Assembly (NCBI GenBank): GCA_019057775.1
Contig: JAHLWT010000289.1
Coordinates: 1 to 5,067 of the forward strand
Reading direction: 5' to 3'
Source: Promethearchaeota archaeon
GTDB lineage: Archaea; Asgardarchaeota; Lokiarchaeia; Sigynarchaeales; SOKP01
DNA: 5,067 bases
Shown: positions 1 through 5,067 of the stretch, in pieces
Layout: each line of letters begins with the position of its first letter
Numbering within the stretch: the first letter of the stretch is position 1
Notes under the pieces: generated by a model
Database searches by the model: none
The model's input: the letters and a program-made list of their open reading frames with translations, nothing else
What the model was told of the DNA's origin: nothing
Program-made: the position numbers and the translations under genes

Positions 1-716
1 GAGAAAACGAGGTGAGAAGTAGAAGATCCAACATCAATTCCAACACTTAATATTTTTAAATATTCAACATTAGACTTAGTGGAATCTAAGTGACCCATTA
101 AAAGCTCTGCAGGATATATTTCTATTTTATCATCATCATCACTATCATTTTTCGGTGTAGATTCTTCTTTTTTGGGTCTTTTAATCCTGATCTCCATCTC
201 TTTTTCATGATGTTTAGGTAATTCCATTTTTTGAGAAGAATTCAGCAATTGTGTTTTTATATCAGAAGGAATTTCGAATTCTTGTTCACATATGGTACAA
301 AAATAACTCAAATCGATCGATTTGCTGCTTCCGGGTAATATAGGGCCCTTTTTTTTCTGTTTTCTCTCTTTATTATCATTGATTTGCCTCCTTATTCTAT
401 TTAAAGCAACATTAAATTGATTGACTGCTATATCACACATATCATCAAACTTTTTTCCAGGTTTCACAATCGATGCTAAGGCAGGTTTGAATTCCATTAT
501 TAGTCGGTAATATCGAGAGAGATCCGTTTTATCTTCTTGCTCATGTTCTTGTAGTAAAATTTCATATTTCTTAGTAAAGGACTCAACTAAACTTTCTGCA
601 TCTTTAGGAGAATCCTTCATAAAAATCATTTTTAAAACTTCAATGATACCCCACTTTGTTGTATCGACTTTAATCTTAAAATCTGCAATTCTTTTTTTTT
701 TATTATTTTTTTCCAT
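1..716 (-). CDS. EutA-like ASKHA-family ATPase with long N-terminal Cys/His-containing extension (3' end cut off by window edge)
   Basis: The frame is open from ATG at 716 to the left edge (238 codons), so the C-terminal part is missing. The last visible residues, about 222-238, read ILSVGIDVGSSTSHLVF. This is the beta-hairpin phosphate-1 motif of an actin/Hsp70-type ATPase and closely resembles the extreme N-terminus of EutA (known family pattern SVGIDIGTTTTQ). EutA reactivates B12-dependent ethanolamine ammonia-lyase by ATP-driven cofactor exchange. In EutA this motif lies within about the first 20 residues; here about 220 residues precede it. The extension has a Lys-rich start (2-9), a helical region (about 15-120), a basic linker (about 121-130), a possible metal site C140-x2-C143 with H169-H170, and an acidic run (D191-D196). 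No signal peptide or membrane segment is seen. It lies 32 bases downstream of the acyl-CoA dehydrogenase on the same strand, probably in one transcript. The ASKHA assignment is firm; the EutA-type function is inferred, since no eutBC genes are visible and most of the catalytic domain lies outside the window. Confidence 0.75.
   Translation of the reverse strand, partial: MEKNNKKKRIADFKIKVDTTKWGIIEVLKMIFMKDSPKDAESLVESFTKKYEILLQEHEQEDKTDLSRYYRLIMEFKPALASIVKPGKKFDDMCDIAVNQFNVALNRIRRQINDNKERKQKKKGPILPGSSKSIDLSYFCTICEQEFEIPSDIKTQLLNSSQKMELPKHHEKEMEIRIKRPKKEESTPKNDSDDDDKIEIYPAELLMGHLDSTKSNVEYLKILSVGIDVGSSTSHLVF
309..324. repeat. 16-bp perfect palindrome inside the EutA-like gene
   Basis: CAAATCGATCGATTTG equals its own reverse complement over all 16 bases. 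It sits within the coding sequence of the EutA-like protein, just before the codons for the C140/C143 pair, and encodes part of a Ser/Lys linker. It could be a dimeric protein-binding site or a coincidence of codon choice; nothing else in the sequence distinguishes these. Confidence 0.5.
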
Positions 717-748
717 GTTATTATTAAATAACCTAATAACTTTAAGTT

Positions 749-1906
749 TTAAAATAAAACACTCGGCTTTCTTAAGATTCCGCGACCTGCTACCAATCGA
801 TTAATCTGATTAGTACCTTCATAAATCTGAGTCAATTTGGCATCACGCATAAGTTTTTCAACAATTGCACCCTTCATATATCCTGATCCCGCTAAAATTT
901 GGACTGCATCTGTCGTAACTTTCATGGCAGCATCGGATGCAAAGCATTTTGCTAATGCAGCTTCGGTAGTGCATCTTATTTCTTGATCTAGCATCCATGC
1001 TCCTTGTAGGTACATTGCTCTCGATGCCATGACAAGGGCATTCATGTCGGCCAACATAAAATGGACTCCTTGGAATTGACCTATAGGTTGACCAAATTGT
1101 ACTCGCGAGTTCGCCCAGTCAACTGCTTCATCCAATGCTTTTTGAGCAATGCCTGTGCAACATGCTGCTATATTCACTCTTCCTCTATCAAGAGCCATCA
1201 TGGCTAGCTTAAAGCCTTGCCCTTCTTGTCCGATGAGGTTTTCCTCACTTAACTCGAGATCCACAAATTTCAATTCCGCAACATTTAGTGCTCGATGACC
1301 CATTTTATCCTCCACCTTAACCACTTCTATTCCTGGAATGCTTCTGGGCACTGCAAAACAGCAAATCCCTTTTGTTCCAAGATTTCTATCAATAGTTGCG
1401 AATAAACAAAACAAATCGGCATATTTTCCATTTGTAATAAAACGCTTTGTTCCGTTAATAATATAGTCATTACCTTTCTTTTCTGCTACTGTTCTCATTA
1501 AAGCTGCATCAGAACCTGCCTCAGGTTCGGTGAGACAAAAACATCCGCTCCTATAACTTTTAGTCATGGTCCCTATAAACTTCTTCTTCTGCTCCTCTGT
1601 TCCGCCAATTTGGATAGGCGCCATGGACAAGTGTGAAATTCCAATCATCTGAGCGATGGATGGGCACTCATAGTTTAATGCTTCAGTTACAATATAATGT
1701 TCTAAATAACTAAATCCAGACCCCCCATATTCCTTGGGAATATTTGTGTACATTAGCCCTAACTTATGTGCTTTTTTTAGAATTTCCTCCGGATAAGTAC
1801 CCTCTTTATCAAATTCAATTGATACAGGTTTTATTTCGCTACTGGCAAAATCCCTTGCCATCATGAGTATGCGCTTCTGCTCCTCACTTAAACTAAAATC
1901 TATCAA
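749..1906 (-). CDS. Acyl-CoA dehydrogenase (FAD-dependent, short/medium-chain type)
   Basis: This 385-residue protein has the usual length and full layout of the acyl-CoA dehydrogenase family, which introduces an alpha,beta double bond into acyl-CoA and passes electrons from FAD to an electron-transferring flavoprotein. Visible features are a helical N-terminal domain (about 1-120), the first family signature FCLTEPEAGSD (123-133) opening the beta domain, R268-V-QFGQP and LAGSGY (338-343) in the C-terminal helical domain, and IYEGTNQINR (361-370). E363 corresponds to the catalytic base in the medium-chain enzyme arrangement. The protein should be cytosolic. The start is TTG at 1906: the N-terminus then begins MIDFSLSEEQ as in relatives, and no ATG lies upstream in frame. 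The Shine-Dalgarno match is weak (GAGAG). The EutA-like gene follows 32 bases downstream. Chain length and substrate cannot be told from sequence; an acyl-CoA from amino-acid breakdown is as likely as a fatty acyl-CoA. No ETF gene is present in the window. Confidence 0.96.
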   Translation of the reverse strand: MIDFSLSEEQKRILMMARDFASSEIKPVSIEFDKEGTYPEEILKKAHKLGLMYTNIPKEYGGSGFSYLEHYIVTEALNYECPSIAQMIGISHLSMAPIQIGGTEEQKKKFIGTMTKSYRSGCFCLTEPEAGSDAALMRTVAEKKGNDYIINGTKRFITNGKYADLFCLFATIDRNLGTKGICCFAVPRSIPGIEVVKVEDKMGHRALNVAELKFVDLELSEENLIGQEGQGFKLAMMALDRGRVNIAACCTGIAQKALDEAVDWANSRVQFGQPIGQFQGVHFMLADMNALVMASRAMYLQGAWMLDQEIRCTTEAALAKCFASDAAMKVTTDAVQILAGSGYMKGAIVEKLMRDAKLTQIYEGTNQINRLVAGRGILRKPSVLF

Positions 1907-1956
1907 AAAAATCTCTCGCTTTTTATTTTTAAATATCTTTTGATTATGAAATCTAA

Positions 1957-1966
1957 TATTTTATAA
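1957..1966 (-). promoter_or_regulatory. Candidate TATA box for acyl-CoA dehydrogenase
   Basis: The minus strand reads TTATAAAATA here, about 55 bases upstream of the TTG start, which would place transcription start near 1935 and leave a leader of about 30 bases. A second candidate (TTTAAAAATA, around 1924-1933) lies close enough to give a leaderless message. In AT-rich DNA such matches occur often, so this is only a plausible element. Confidence 0.35.
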
Positions 1967-2026
1967 TGAGTTAGCAATATTCGTATTACTTATGTTTTAA
2001 GTTTATTTACATAGAAATTCTTTATT

Positions 2027-2039
2027 TTAAGGACCTTAA
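2027..2039. repeat. Short inverted repeat downstream of the retropepsin-like gene
   Basis: TTAAGGACCTTAA has 6-base perfect arms around a single centre base, 12 bases past the TAG stop of the retropepsin-like gene. As RNA the loop would be too tight for all pairs to form, and no T-run follows on the minus strand, so a terminator is doubtful. A protein-binding site upstream of the dehydrogenase is an alternative. Confidence 0.3.
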
Positions 2040-2051
2040 TTTCTCGAAGTT

Positions 2052-2708
2052 CTAATCATTCTTATCAAAAGGTTGAAGACATAATAATTTCTCTTTACCT
2101 AATAATAATAAATTAAATCTATCAATGAAGTTTTTACCAATTAATGCTTTAATTCCGAATAAATCTGCCATCTCAGTAAGAGCAAAATCTAGATTATAAG
2201 AATGCCCATTATAACTGAATTTTGTATTGTAAATAGATAATTCAATGATCTTATTTGCTGTGATGATCTCACTCTTTCTGATTGGAGATAAATCGAGATC
2301 ATTTAATAATTCCCTGTCTAAAGCAATAATCGAAGTTCCTGTATCTATTAATCCCAGTATCTTTTTTGTATTTCCATTAATATCCACCGAAATCTCTAAT
2401 AATGGATAATAATTATTGTCAAATCTTGCTTGATTATAGCACTTAGTATTTTCTACAGAAAAAAAGGAGTATAAAGTTTCAAAAGGGGGCATTTCCATTC
2501 CTTTTCTTATAATACCCGATAAGGCTTGAGGGAATTTAGAATATAACTTTTTCATGACTTCCTTTAAGGTATCTCCTATTACAACTATTTCATTGCGCGC
2601 TATTCCTAAATATTTTCCATCTGGAATAAAATCTGGGATATTGATTTTATTTTTATCCAATGGAGGATTTTTTTTAATGAAATCATCAACAACTTTTTGA
2701 AAATTCAT
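2052..2708 (-). CDS. Retropepsin-like aspartyl protease domain protein with DUF5678-like N-terminal region
   Basis: This 218-residue protein carries IDTGTS (121-126), the Asp-Thr-Gly active-site loop of retroviral-type aspartic proteases, preceded by a beta-strand pattern (LLEISVDINGN, 103-113, then ILGL). Further on is ALIGKNFIDRF (188-198), matching the hydrophobic-hydrophobic-Gly flap-end motif of such folds. Only one DTG is present, so activity would require a homodimer, as in retropepsins. Residues about 30-60 (KYLGIARNEIVVIGDTLKEV, then a helix) resemble the small DUF5678-type domain often seen in archaeal proteins. No signal peptide or membrane helix is visible. The first in-frame ATG is at 2708, but the same frame stays open for 28 codons upstream and reads as part of an RHH domain (see 2709-2792), so the true N-terminus may be longer. 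The substrate is unknown; cleavage of a regulator or of itself is speculation. The proteolytic fold is well supported, activity is not. Confidence 0.82.
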   Translation of the reverse strand: MNFQKVVDDFIKKNPPLDKNKINIPDFIPDGKYLGIARNEIVVIGDTLKEVMKKLYSKFPQALSGIIRKGMEMPPFETLYSFFSVENTKCYNQARFDNNYYPLLEISVDINGNTKKILGLIDTGTSIIALDRELLNDLDLSPIRKSEIITANKIIELSIYNTKFSYNGHSYNLDFALTEMADLFGIKALIGKNFIDRFNLLLLGKEKLLCLQPFDKND

Positions 2709-2792
2709 TTTCTCATCGATTGCTTCCTTTATAAACTCACTAACACTTTTATATCCCTTTATTTCAACAATTTGCTCAATTTTCTTCTTTTT
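2709..2792 (-). pseudogene. RHH (CopG-like) half-domain in frame with the retropepsin gene, lacking a standard start
   Basis: Between an in-frame TAA (2793-2795) and the ATG at 2708 the frame encodes 28 residues that include KIEQIVEIKGYKSVSEFIKE and end AIDEK. The GYKSVSEFIKEAI core is typical of the turn and second helix of ribbon-helix-helix DNA-binding domains (compare the common pattern GYKSRSEFIREAI). The DNA-contacting beta-strand and an ATG, GTG or TTG codon are missing. Either translation begins at a non-standard codon (ATT codons begin at 2780 and 2771), or this is the remnant of a longer RHH-retropepsin fusion whose 5' end was lost or frameshifted. The label pseudogene expresses the second reading; the coding-like character of the stretch is clearer than its fate. 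Confidence 0.45.
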
Positions 2793-2795
2793 TTA

Positions 2796-2803
2796 ATTAT
2801 ATA
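2796..2803 (-). promoter_or_regulatory. Candidate TATA box upstream of the retropepsin-like gene
   Basis: The minus strand reads TATATAAT, followed by an A-rich stretch. Counting about 26 bases from the centre puts transcription start near 2774, inside the RHH-like frame. That gives a leader of roughly 65 bases for the ATG at 2708, or a nearly leaderless message if an ATT codon is used. It also suggests the gene is transcribed separately from the synthetase gene upstream, whose stop codon is 140 bases before the ATG. Confidence 0.4.
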
Positions 2804-2848
2804 CAGATTTGGTTGATTTACAAGTTGAACATTGCTATGTAATCTGGT

Positions 2849-4348
2849 TTAGGAGTTAATGAATTTTTGGTAGTTATAGAGTTTTTTTAAAACAACTGCA
2901 GCGTTTTCAGGATTTCCTCCAAAAACCATGATTTTATTTTCATCATATCTTTCAAGAGTGAGGCCCCCTAAGCTGGTTCCAAAGGAAATATAGATAATCC
3001 TTTTATGGGGGTATTTCTGGCTTAATTCCATTTCACTTTGTAGGGCTTTATCATGCCTATCACTTGCCCGGAGCCTCATCAATTCAGCCATTCTTTTTCC
3101 AAACTCATTTATGGGTTTTAAGAGTTTCATTCGATCAAAAAATGTAGCAGAGGACATTGTAATTATTACATCAAAGCATTCTGAATTTAACATTAATTCG
3201 GTAACGGTCCGATAAACTTTAGGATCACCAGTAGCAACCAGATCAACAGGATTATTATGACTCCAATAAAACGGAAGATGTTTTGAAATATCTTCTATAA
3301 GTTTGGGACCATTTGGCTCTGTTCTTAAATCAACAACATTAAGTCCGTGTTTTTCACAAAGATCTGTAAGGTGAACGATAAACCCACCTCCCCCGCTAAC
3401 AATTCCTGCTCTTAAGCGCCCATTTGTAGGAAGGGGTAACAAATATTGTGCTCCCTTAACTAAATAAATAAATTGTTCTATTTGATCTGCCGATATCACA
3501 CCAGTCTGTTTAAATAGGGATTTGTAAATGTCTGATGAACCTGCAATTGACCCAGTATGACTGTTTGCGGCTCTAGCACCACTTTTAGTTGTTCCGGCTT
3601 TAAGAAAAATGATTGGTTTTGTTTTCGTAGTTTCGGAACAAATTTCTTTAAATCTTTTCCCTGCTCGTAAACCTTCAGCGAACAGAGCGATTGTTTTAGT
3701 TTCTTGATCTCGAGCATAATATTCTAAATAATCTTCTAAAGTTAGCGATGCTTCATTCCCACTTGAGACGAAATATCTGATATTTTGAAACGCATTACAG
3801 AGAACCGTACCCATTGTGCCTGATTGAGAGACTATTGATAAATTCCCAGGTCTTGGCATCATAAATCCAAATCCTAAATGGATGGGGGAAGCTTTATCTT
3901 CAGAACTGTAGAACCCCATAGAATTAGGTCCAACAAAAATCAAGCCTCCCTTTTCAACTATTTTTAATAATTCCTTATTTTCATCTTGTCTCTCATCTGT
4001 TTTTACTTCACCAAATCCAGCAGTAATAATGGCTGCCGTTCTCACATCGTTTTCAATGGCTTGTTTAACTGAATCCACAACGGCATGTGGGGGAACTACT
4101 ATTCCAACGAGATCAATTGGTTCAGGACATTTATCGAGTGATGGATAGACGTCATTCCCCAGTATTTTCTTATTTTCATATCTAGGATTCGGGTTTATAC
4201 CATAAAGATTTTTAGTAAATCCACAGCTTAAAACACTCCCGAATACGAAAGAACCAATTTTCATCATCTTGTCAGTTGCGCCCATAACTGCTACGGATCG
4301 TGGATTAAACATAACTTTCATTAATTCTAACTTTTCTTCAATATCCAT
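2849..4348 (-). CDS. ADP-forming acyl-CoA synthetase (acetate-CoA ligase type), alpha-subunit-like protein
   Basis: The protein belongs to the NDP-forming acyl-CoA synthetase superfamily, which converts acyl-CoA, ADP and phosphate to acid, CoA and ATP. Numbering from ATG 4348 (499 residues): a Rossmann CoA-binding domain begins NPRSVAVMGA (15-24); GPNSMGF (140-146) and SQSG (174-177) mark the first flavodoxin-like ligase domain; SGNEASLTLEDYLEYY (196-211) follows; SHTGS (263-267) holds H264, the expected phosphohistidine. E225 lies 39 residues before it, the spacing of the catalytic Glu/His pair in characterised archaeal alpha subunits. A third domain (about 311-495) includes GGGGF (319-323) and NNPVDL (365-370). 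The ATP-grasp beta part is absent, so a partner encoded elsewhere is expected. The start at 4348 is chosen because GGAG lies 9 bases upstream and the N-terminus then fits the family; an in-frame TTG at 4420 would add 24 residues. Acyl specificity cannot be read. The nearby dehydrogenase suggests a role in acyl-CoA breakdown with ATP gain. Confidence 0.92.
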   Translation of the reverse strand: MDIEEKLELMKVMFNPRSVAVMGATDKMMKIGSFVFGSVLSCGFTKNLYGINPNPRYENKKILGNDVYPSLDKCPEPIDLVGIVVPPHAVVDSVKQAIENDVRTAAIITAGFGEVKTDERQDENKELLKIVEKGGLIFVGPNSMGFYSSEDKASPIHLGFGFMMPRPGNLSIVSQSGTMGTVLCNAFQNIRYFVSSGNEASLTLEDYLEYYARDQETKTIALFAEGLRAGKRFKEICSETTKTKPIIFLKAGTTKSGARAANSHTGSIAGSSDIYKSLFKQTGVISADQIEQFIYLVKGAQYLLPLPTNGRLRAGIVSGGGGFIVHLTDLCEKHGLNVVDLRTEPNGPKLIEDISKHLPFYWSHNNPVDLVATGDPKVYRTVTELMLNSECFDVIITMSSATFFDRMKLLKPINEFGKRMAELMRLRASDRHDKALQSEMELSQKYPHKRIIYISFGTSLGGLTLERYDENKIMVFGGNPENAAVVLKKLYNYQKFINS

Positions 4349-4357
4349 TTTTAGTTT

Positions 4358-4361
4358 CTCC
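4358..4361 (-). promoter_or_regulatory. Shine-Dalgarno motif deciding the synthetase start
   Basis: The minus strand reads GGAG here, 9 bases before ATG 4348. It is the best ribosome-binding match seen in the window and favours this ATG over the upstream in-frame TTG at 4420. Confidence 0.6.
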
Positions 4362-4381
4362 AAGCTTAGACTTTTAACTGC

Positions 4382-4389
4382 AAATATAT
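4382..4389 (-). promoter_or_regulatory. Candidate TATA box for the acyl-CoA synthetase gene
   Basis: The minus strand reads ATATATTT, centred about 37 bases upstream of ATG 4348. Transcription would then start near 4360, just at the GGAG motif, which is tight. A second candidate (TATTAAATTATA, 4444-4455) lies in the divergent gap and would give a leader of about 70 bases, or a short one for the TTG at 4420. The sequence does not decide between them. Confidence 0.3.
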
Positions 4390-4508
4390 CATGTAATCGG
4401 TAGATTCGTAAAGGATTCAAAGAATAATAATTTTCTCAATGCGTATAATTTAATATTTTTACTCAGAAGAGATTTTGAAGTGGTTAAAATTCTCCGTACG
4501 TTTAAGAA

Positions 4509-4516
4509 TTTATATA
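4509..4516 (+). promoter_or_regulatory. Candidate TATA box for the ferredoxin gene
   Basis: TTTATATA is a near-consensus archaeal TATA element, preceded by a purine-containing TTAAGAA that could serve as BRE. It lies about 55 bases upstream of the ATG, so transcription would begin around 4538 with a leader near 30 bases. It forms part of a divergent promoter region shared with the synthetase gene on the other strand. Confidence 0.5.
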
Positions 4517-4553
4517 GTGAATTGTGATATATAATAATAATGCTCTAAACCTA

Positions 4554-4571
4554 ATGAAAGAAGATTTATGA
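4554..4571 (+). other. Five-codon upstream reading frame overlapping the ferredoxin start (ATGA)
   Basis: ATG at 4554 opens MKEDL and ends with a TGA that overlaps the ferredoxin ATG by the sequence ATGA. A second ATG at 4540 is followed by one codon and a stop. The arrangement would allow translational coupling, and no good Shine-Dalgarno precedes the ferredoxin ATG itself. With such short frames chance is a serious alternative. Confidence 0.2.
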
Positions 4572-4786
4572 CAGATTCGTCAAAAATAGCATATTTAATT
4601 CTGAAAGACTGTGTTGGATGCGGAGTTTGTGTTGATATATGCCCTACACATGCGATTCCGTATTCTTTAATAGGTTACTATTCTTCATTGGCAAAAATAA
4701 GTGAAGAAAAATGTAATGGATGCGGACAATGTGTTCAAATTTGTCCTCATAGGGCAATAAGAATGGATAAACACGATTCCCTATGA
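4568..4786 (+). CDS. 2x[4Fe-4S] bacterial-type ferredoxin
   Basis: This 72-residue protein is a complete eight-iron ferredoxin, a soluble low-potential electron carrier. Two classical cluster motifs are intact: C15-x2-C18-x2-C21-x3-C25-Pro and C49-x2-C52-x2-C55-x3-C59-Pro. In the family's usual arrangement the fourth Cys of each motif binds the cluster formed mainly by the other three of the opposite motif. The segment between the motifs (26-48) contains PYSLIGYYSS and is a few residues longer than in clostridial ferredoxins, giving an inter-motif loop of 23 residues. No membrane segment or extra domain is present. It is transcribed divergently from the acyl-CoA synthetase gene and ends before a probable hairpin terminator. 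Its partner enzyme is not shown by sequence; oxidoreductases in 2-oxoacid or aldehyde oxidation would supply the acyl-CoA used by the neighbouring synthetase, which is inference. It could also be a small subunit of a larger complex. Confidence 0.95.
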   Translation: MTDSSKIAYLILKDCVGCGVCVDICPTHAIPYSLIGYYSSLAKISEEKCNGCGQCVQICPHRAIRMDKHDSL

Positions 4787-4832
4787 AGACTAATTGAATT
4801 TTGGTTTGTATGAAATAGATCTTGAAATACTT

Positions 4833-4855
4833 TCAAAATTAGAATTTTGATTTTT
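4833..4855 (+). terminator. Likely terminator hairpin plus T-run after ferredoxin
   Basis: TCAAAATT and AATTTTGA form perfect 8-base arms around a 2-base centre (4833-4850), directly followed by five T residues (4851-4855), 46 bases past the ferredoxin stop. The stem is AT-rich, so the hairpin is weak; in archaea the T-run alone may be the effective signal. Confidence 0.45.
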
Positions 4856-4986
4856 AATCCCAGAATCCTGGCAAGGATCTTCTTCCAACAACTATAATTT
4901 TTTTGTTTGAATCATCATTTTGGGTAGATTATTTAGCATTAGGCTTAGTGGTTTTTGTAAACAATTAAGTCCAGCACATATTTAAT

Positions 4987-5002
4987 AAAAAAAAAAAAAA
5001 AA
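4987..5002 (-). terminator. 16-base A-run (T16 on the minus strand), possible terminator of a gene beyond the right edge
   Basis: Sixteen consecutive A residues appear as T16 in a minus-strand transcript, the type of oligo-T signal used for archaeal transcription termination. A further T5 (5006-5010) precedes it on that strand. The transcript it would end must come from outside the window. The tract is also a site where sequencing length errors are common. Confidence 0.35.
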
Positions 5003-5067
5003 TTTAAAAATATTTTAACCCGAATTGCACGCAGGGATAAAATGCAAATCTGCGCCTTAATTAAGGT

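Larger units (their letters stand above)
4787..5067. other. Intergenic region without recognisable gene
   Basis: I find no convincing coding region on either strand. The longest open stretch is on the minus strand from the right edge to a TAA at 4945-4947 (40 codons), but it includes a run of Phe codons made by the homopolymer tract and looks accidental, although the tail of a gene beyond the edge cannot be excluded. The region holds a hairpin with a T-run near 4833-4855, a 16-base A-run at 4987-5002 and a more GC-rich, self-complementary patch at 5025-5066. Confidence 0.6.

Noticed and set aside
717..740. Inverted repeat GTTATTA ... TAATAAC between the dehydrogenase and EutA-like genes
   Set aside because: It is made only of A/T-rich low-complexity sequence apart from the end G/C pairs, and no T-run follows on the minus strand, so it supports neither a terminator nor an operator.
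3496..3717. A 73-codon open frame on the minus strand
   Set aside because: It lies wholly inside the acyl-CoA synthetase gene in another frame and shows no domain-like pattern; it is a shadow of the real gene.
4857..4920. Possible C/D box RNA on the minus strand (ATGATGA near 4912-4918)
   Set aside because: No CTGA D box lies at the expected distance and no C'/D' pair is present.
68..4951. A 15-base near repeat: CATTAGACTTAGTGG (68-82) and CATTAGGCTTAGTGG (4937-4951)
   Set aside because: They match at 14 of 15 positions but the flanks do not align and only one copy is in a gene, so a chance match in AT-rich DNA is more likely than a duplication or attachment site.
4945..5067. A 40-codon minus-strand frame open to the right edge
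   Set aside because: It contains a run of Phe codons created by the T16 tract and shows no recognisable protein motif. It could only be a gene's tail, which cannot be judged from this window.
5015..5067. Possible tRNA fragment at the right edge
   Set aside because: No T-loop consensus (GTTCRA) with a 5-bp stem and no matching acceptor strand can be found on either strand.

Overview
The window is AT-rich DNA that looks archaeal. The pointers are an ADP-forming acyl-CoA synthetase alpha-type subunit encoded without its ATP-grasp partner, a small retropepsin-like protein with what resembles an archaeal DUF5678-type domain, TATA-box-like elements upstream of several genes, and Lys/Asn/Ile-rich proteins. 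An anaerobic, heterotrophic archaeon of the Asgard (Lokiarchaeia-like) type is my best guess. The lineage is an inference from style and gene content; no marker gene is present.

Layout, left to right. Positions 1-716 (minus strand, cut by the left edge) encode a protein with a long helical, Cys/His-containing N-terminal part. It runs into the first phosphate-binding motif of an ASKHA (actin/Hsp70-like) ATPase closely resembling the start of EutA, the ethanolamine ammonia-lyase reactivase. Just upstream on the same strand (32-base gap) is a full-length acyl-CoA dehydrogenase (749-1906, TTG start), so the two are probably co-transcribed. After a 145-base gap comes a retropepsin-like protein (2052-2708, minus). 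Its reading frame continues upstream without a standard start codon into a stretch that reads like the second half of a ribbon-helix-helix DNA-binding domain (2709-2792). Next is the acyl-CoA synthetase alpha-type protein (2849-4348, minus; a longer TTG start at 4420 is possible, but a GGAG motif favours 4348). It is divided by a divergent promoter region from a plus-strand 2x[4Fe-4S] ferredoxin (4568-4786). The last 281 bases hold no recognisable gene. They contain a hairpin followed by a T-run (likely ferredoxin terminator), a 16-base A-run and a small structured patch at the right edge.

How the genes may work together. The dehydrogenase desaturates an acyl-CoA. An ADP-forming acyl-CoA synthetase can turn an acyl-CoA thioester into free acid plus ATP once paired with a beta subunit encoded elsewhere. 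A low-potential ferredoxin would carry electrons in the same anaerobic metabolism. This fits fermentative or beta-oxidation-like breakdown of fatty or amino acids, but no ETF, thiolase, hydratase or EutBC gene is visible, so the pathway link is inference. The two most unusual items are the EutA-like ATPase with an N-terminal extension of about 220 residues, and the RHH-like segment fused in frame to the retropepsin gene without a standard start codon.
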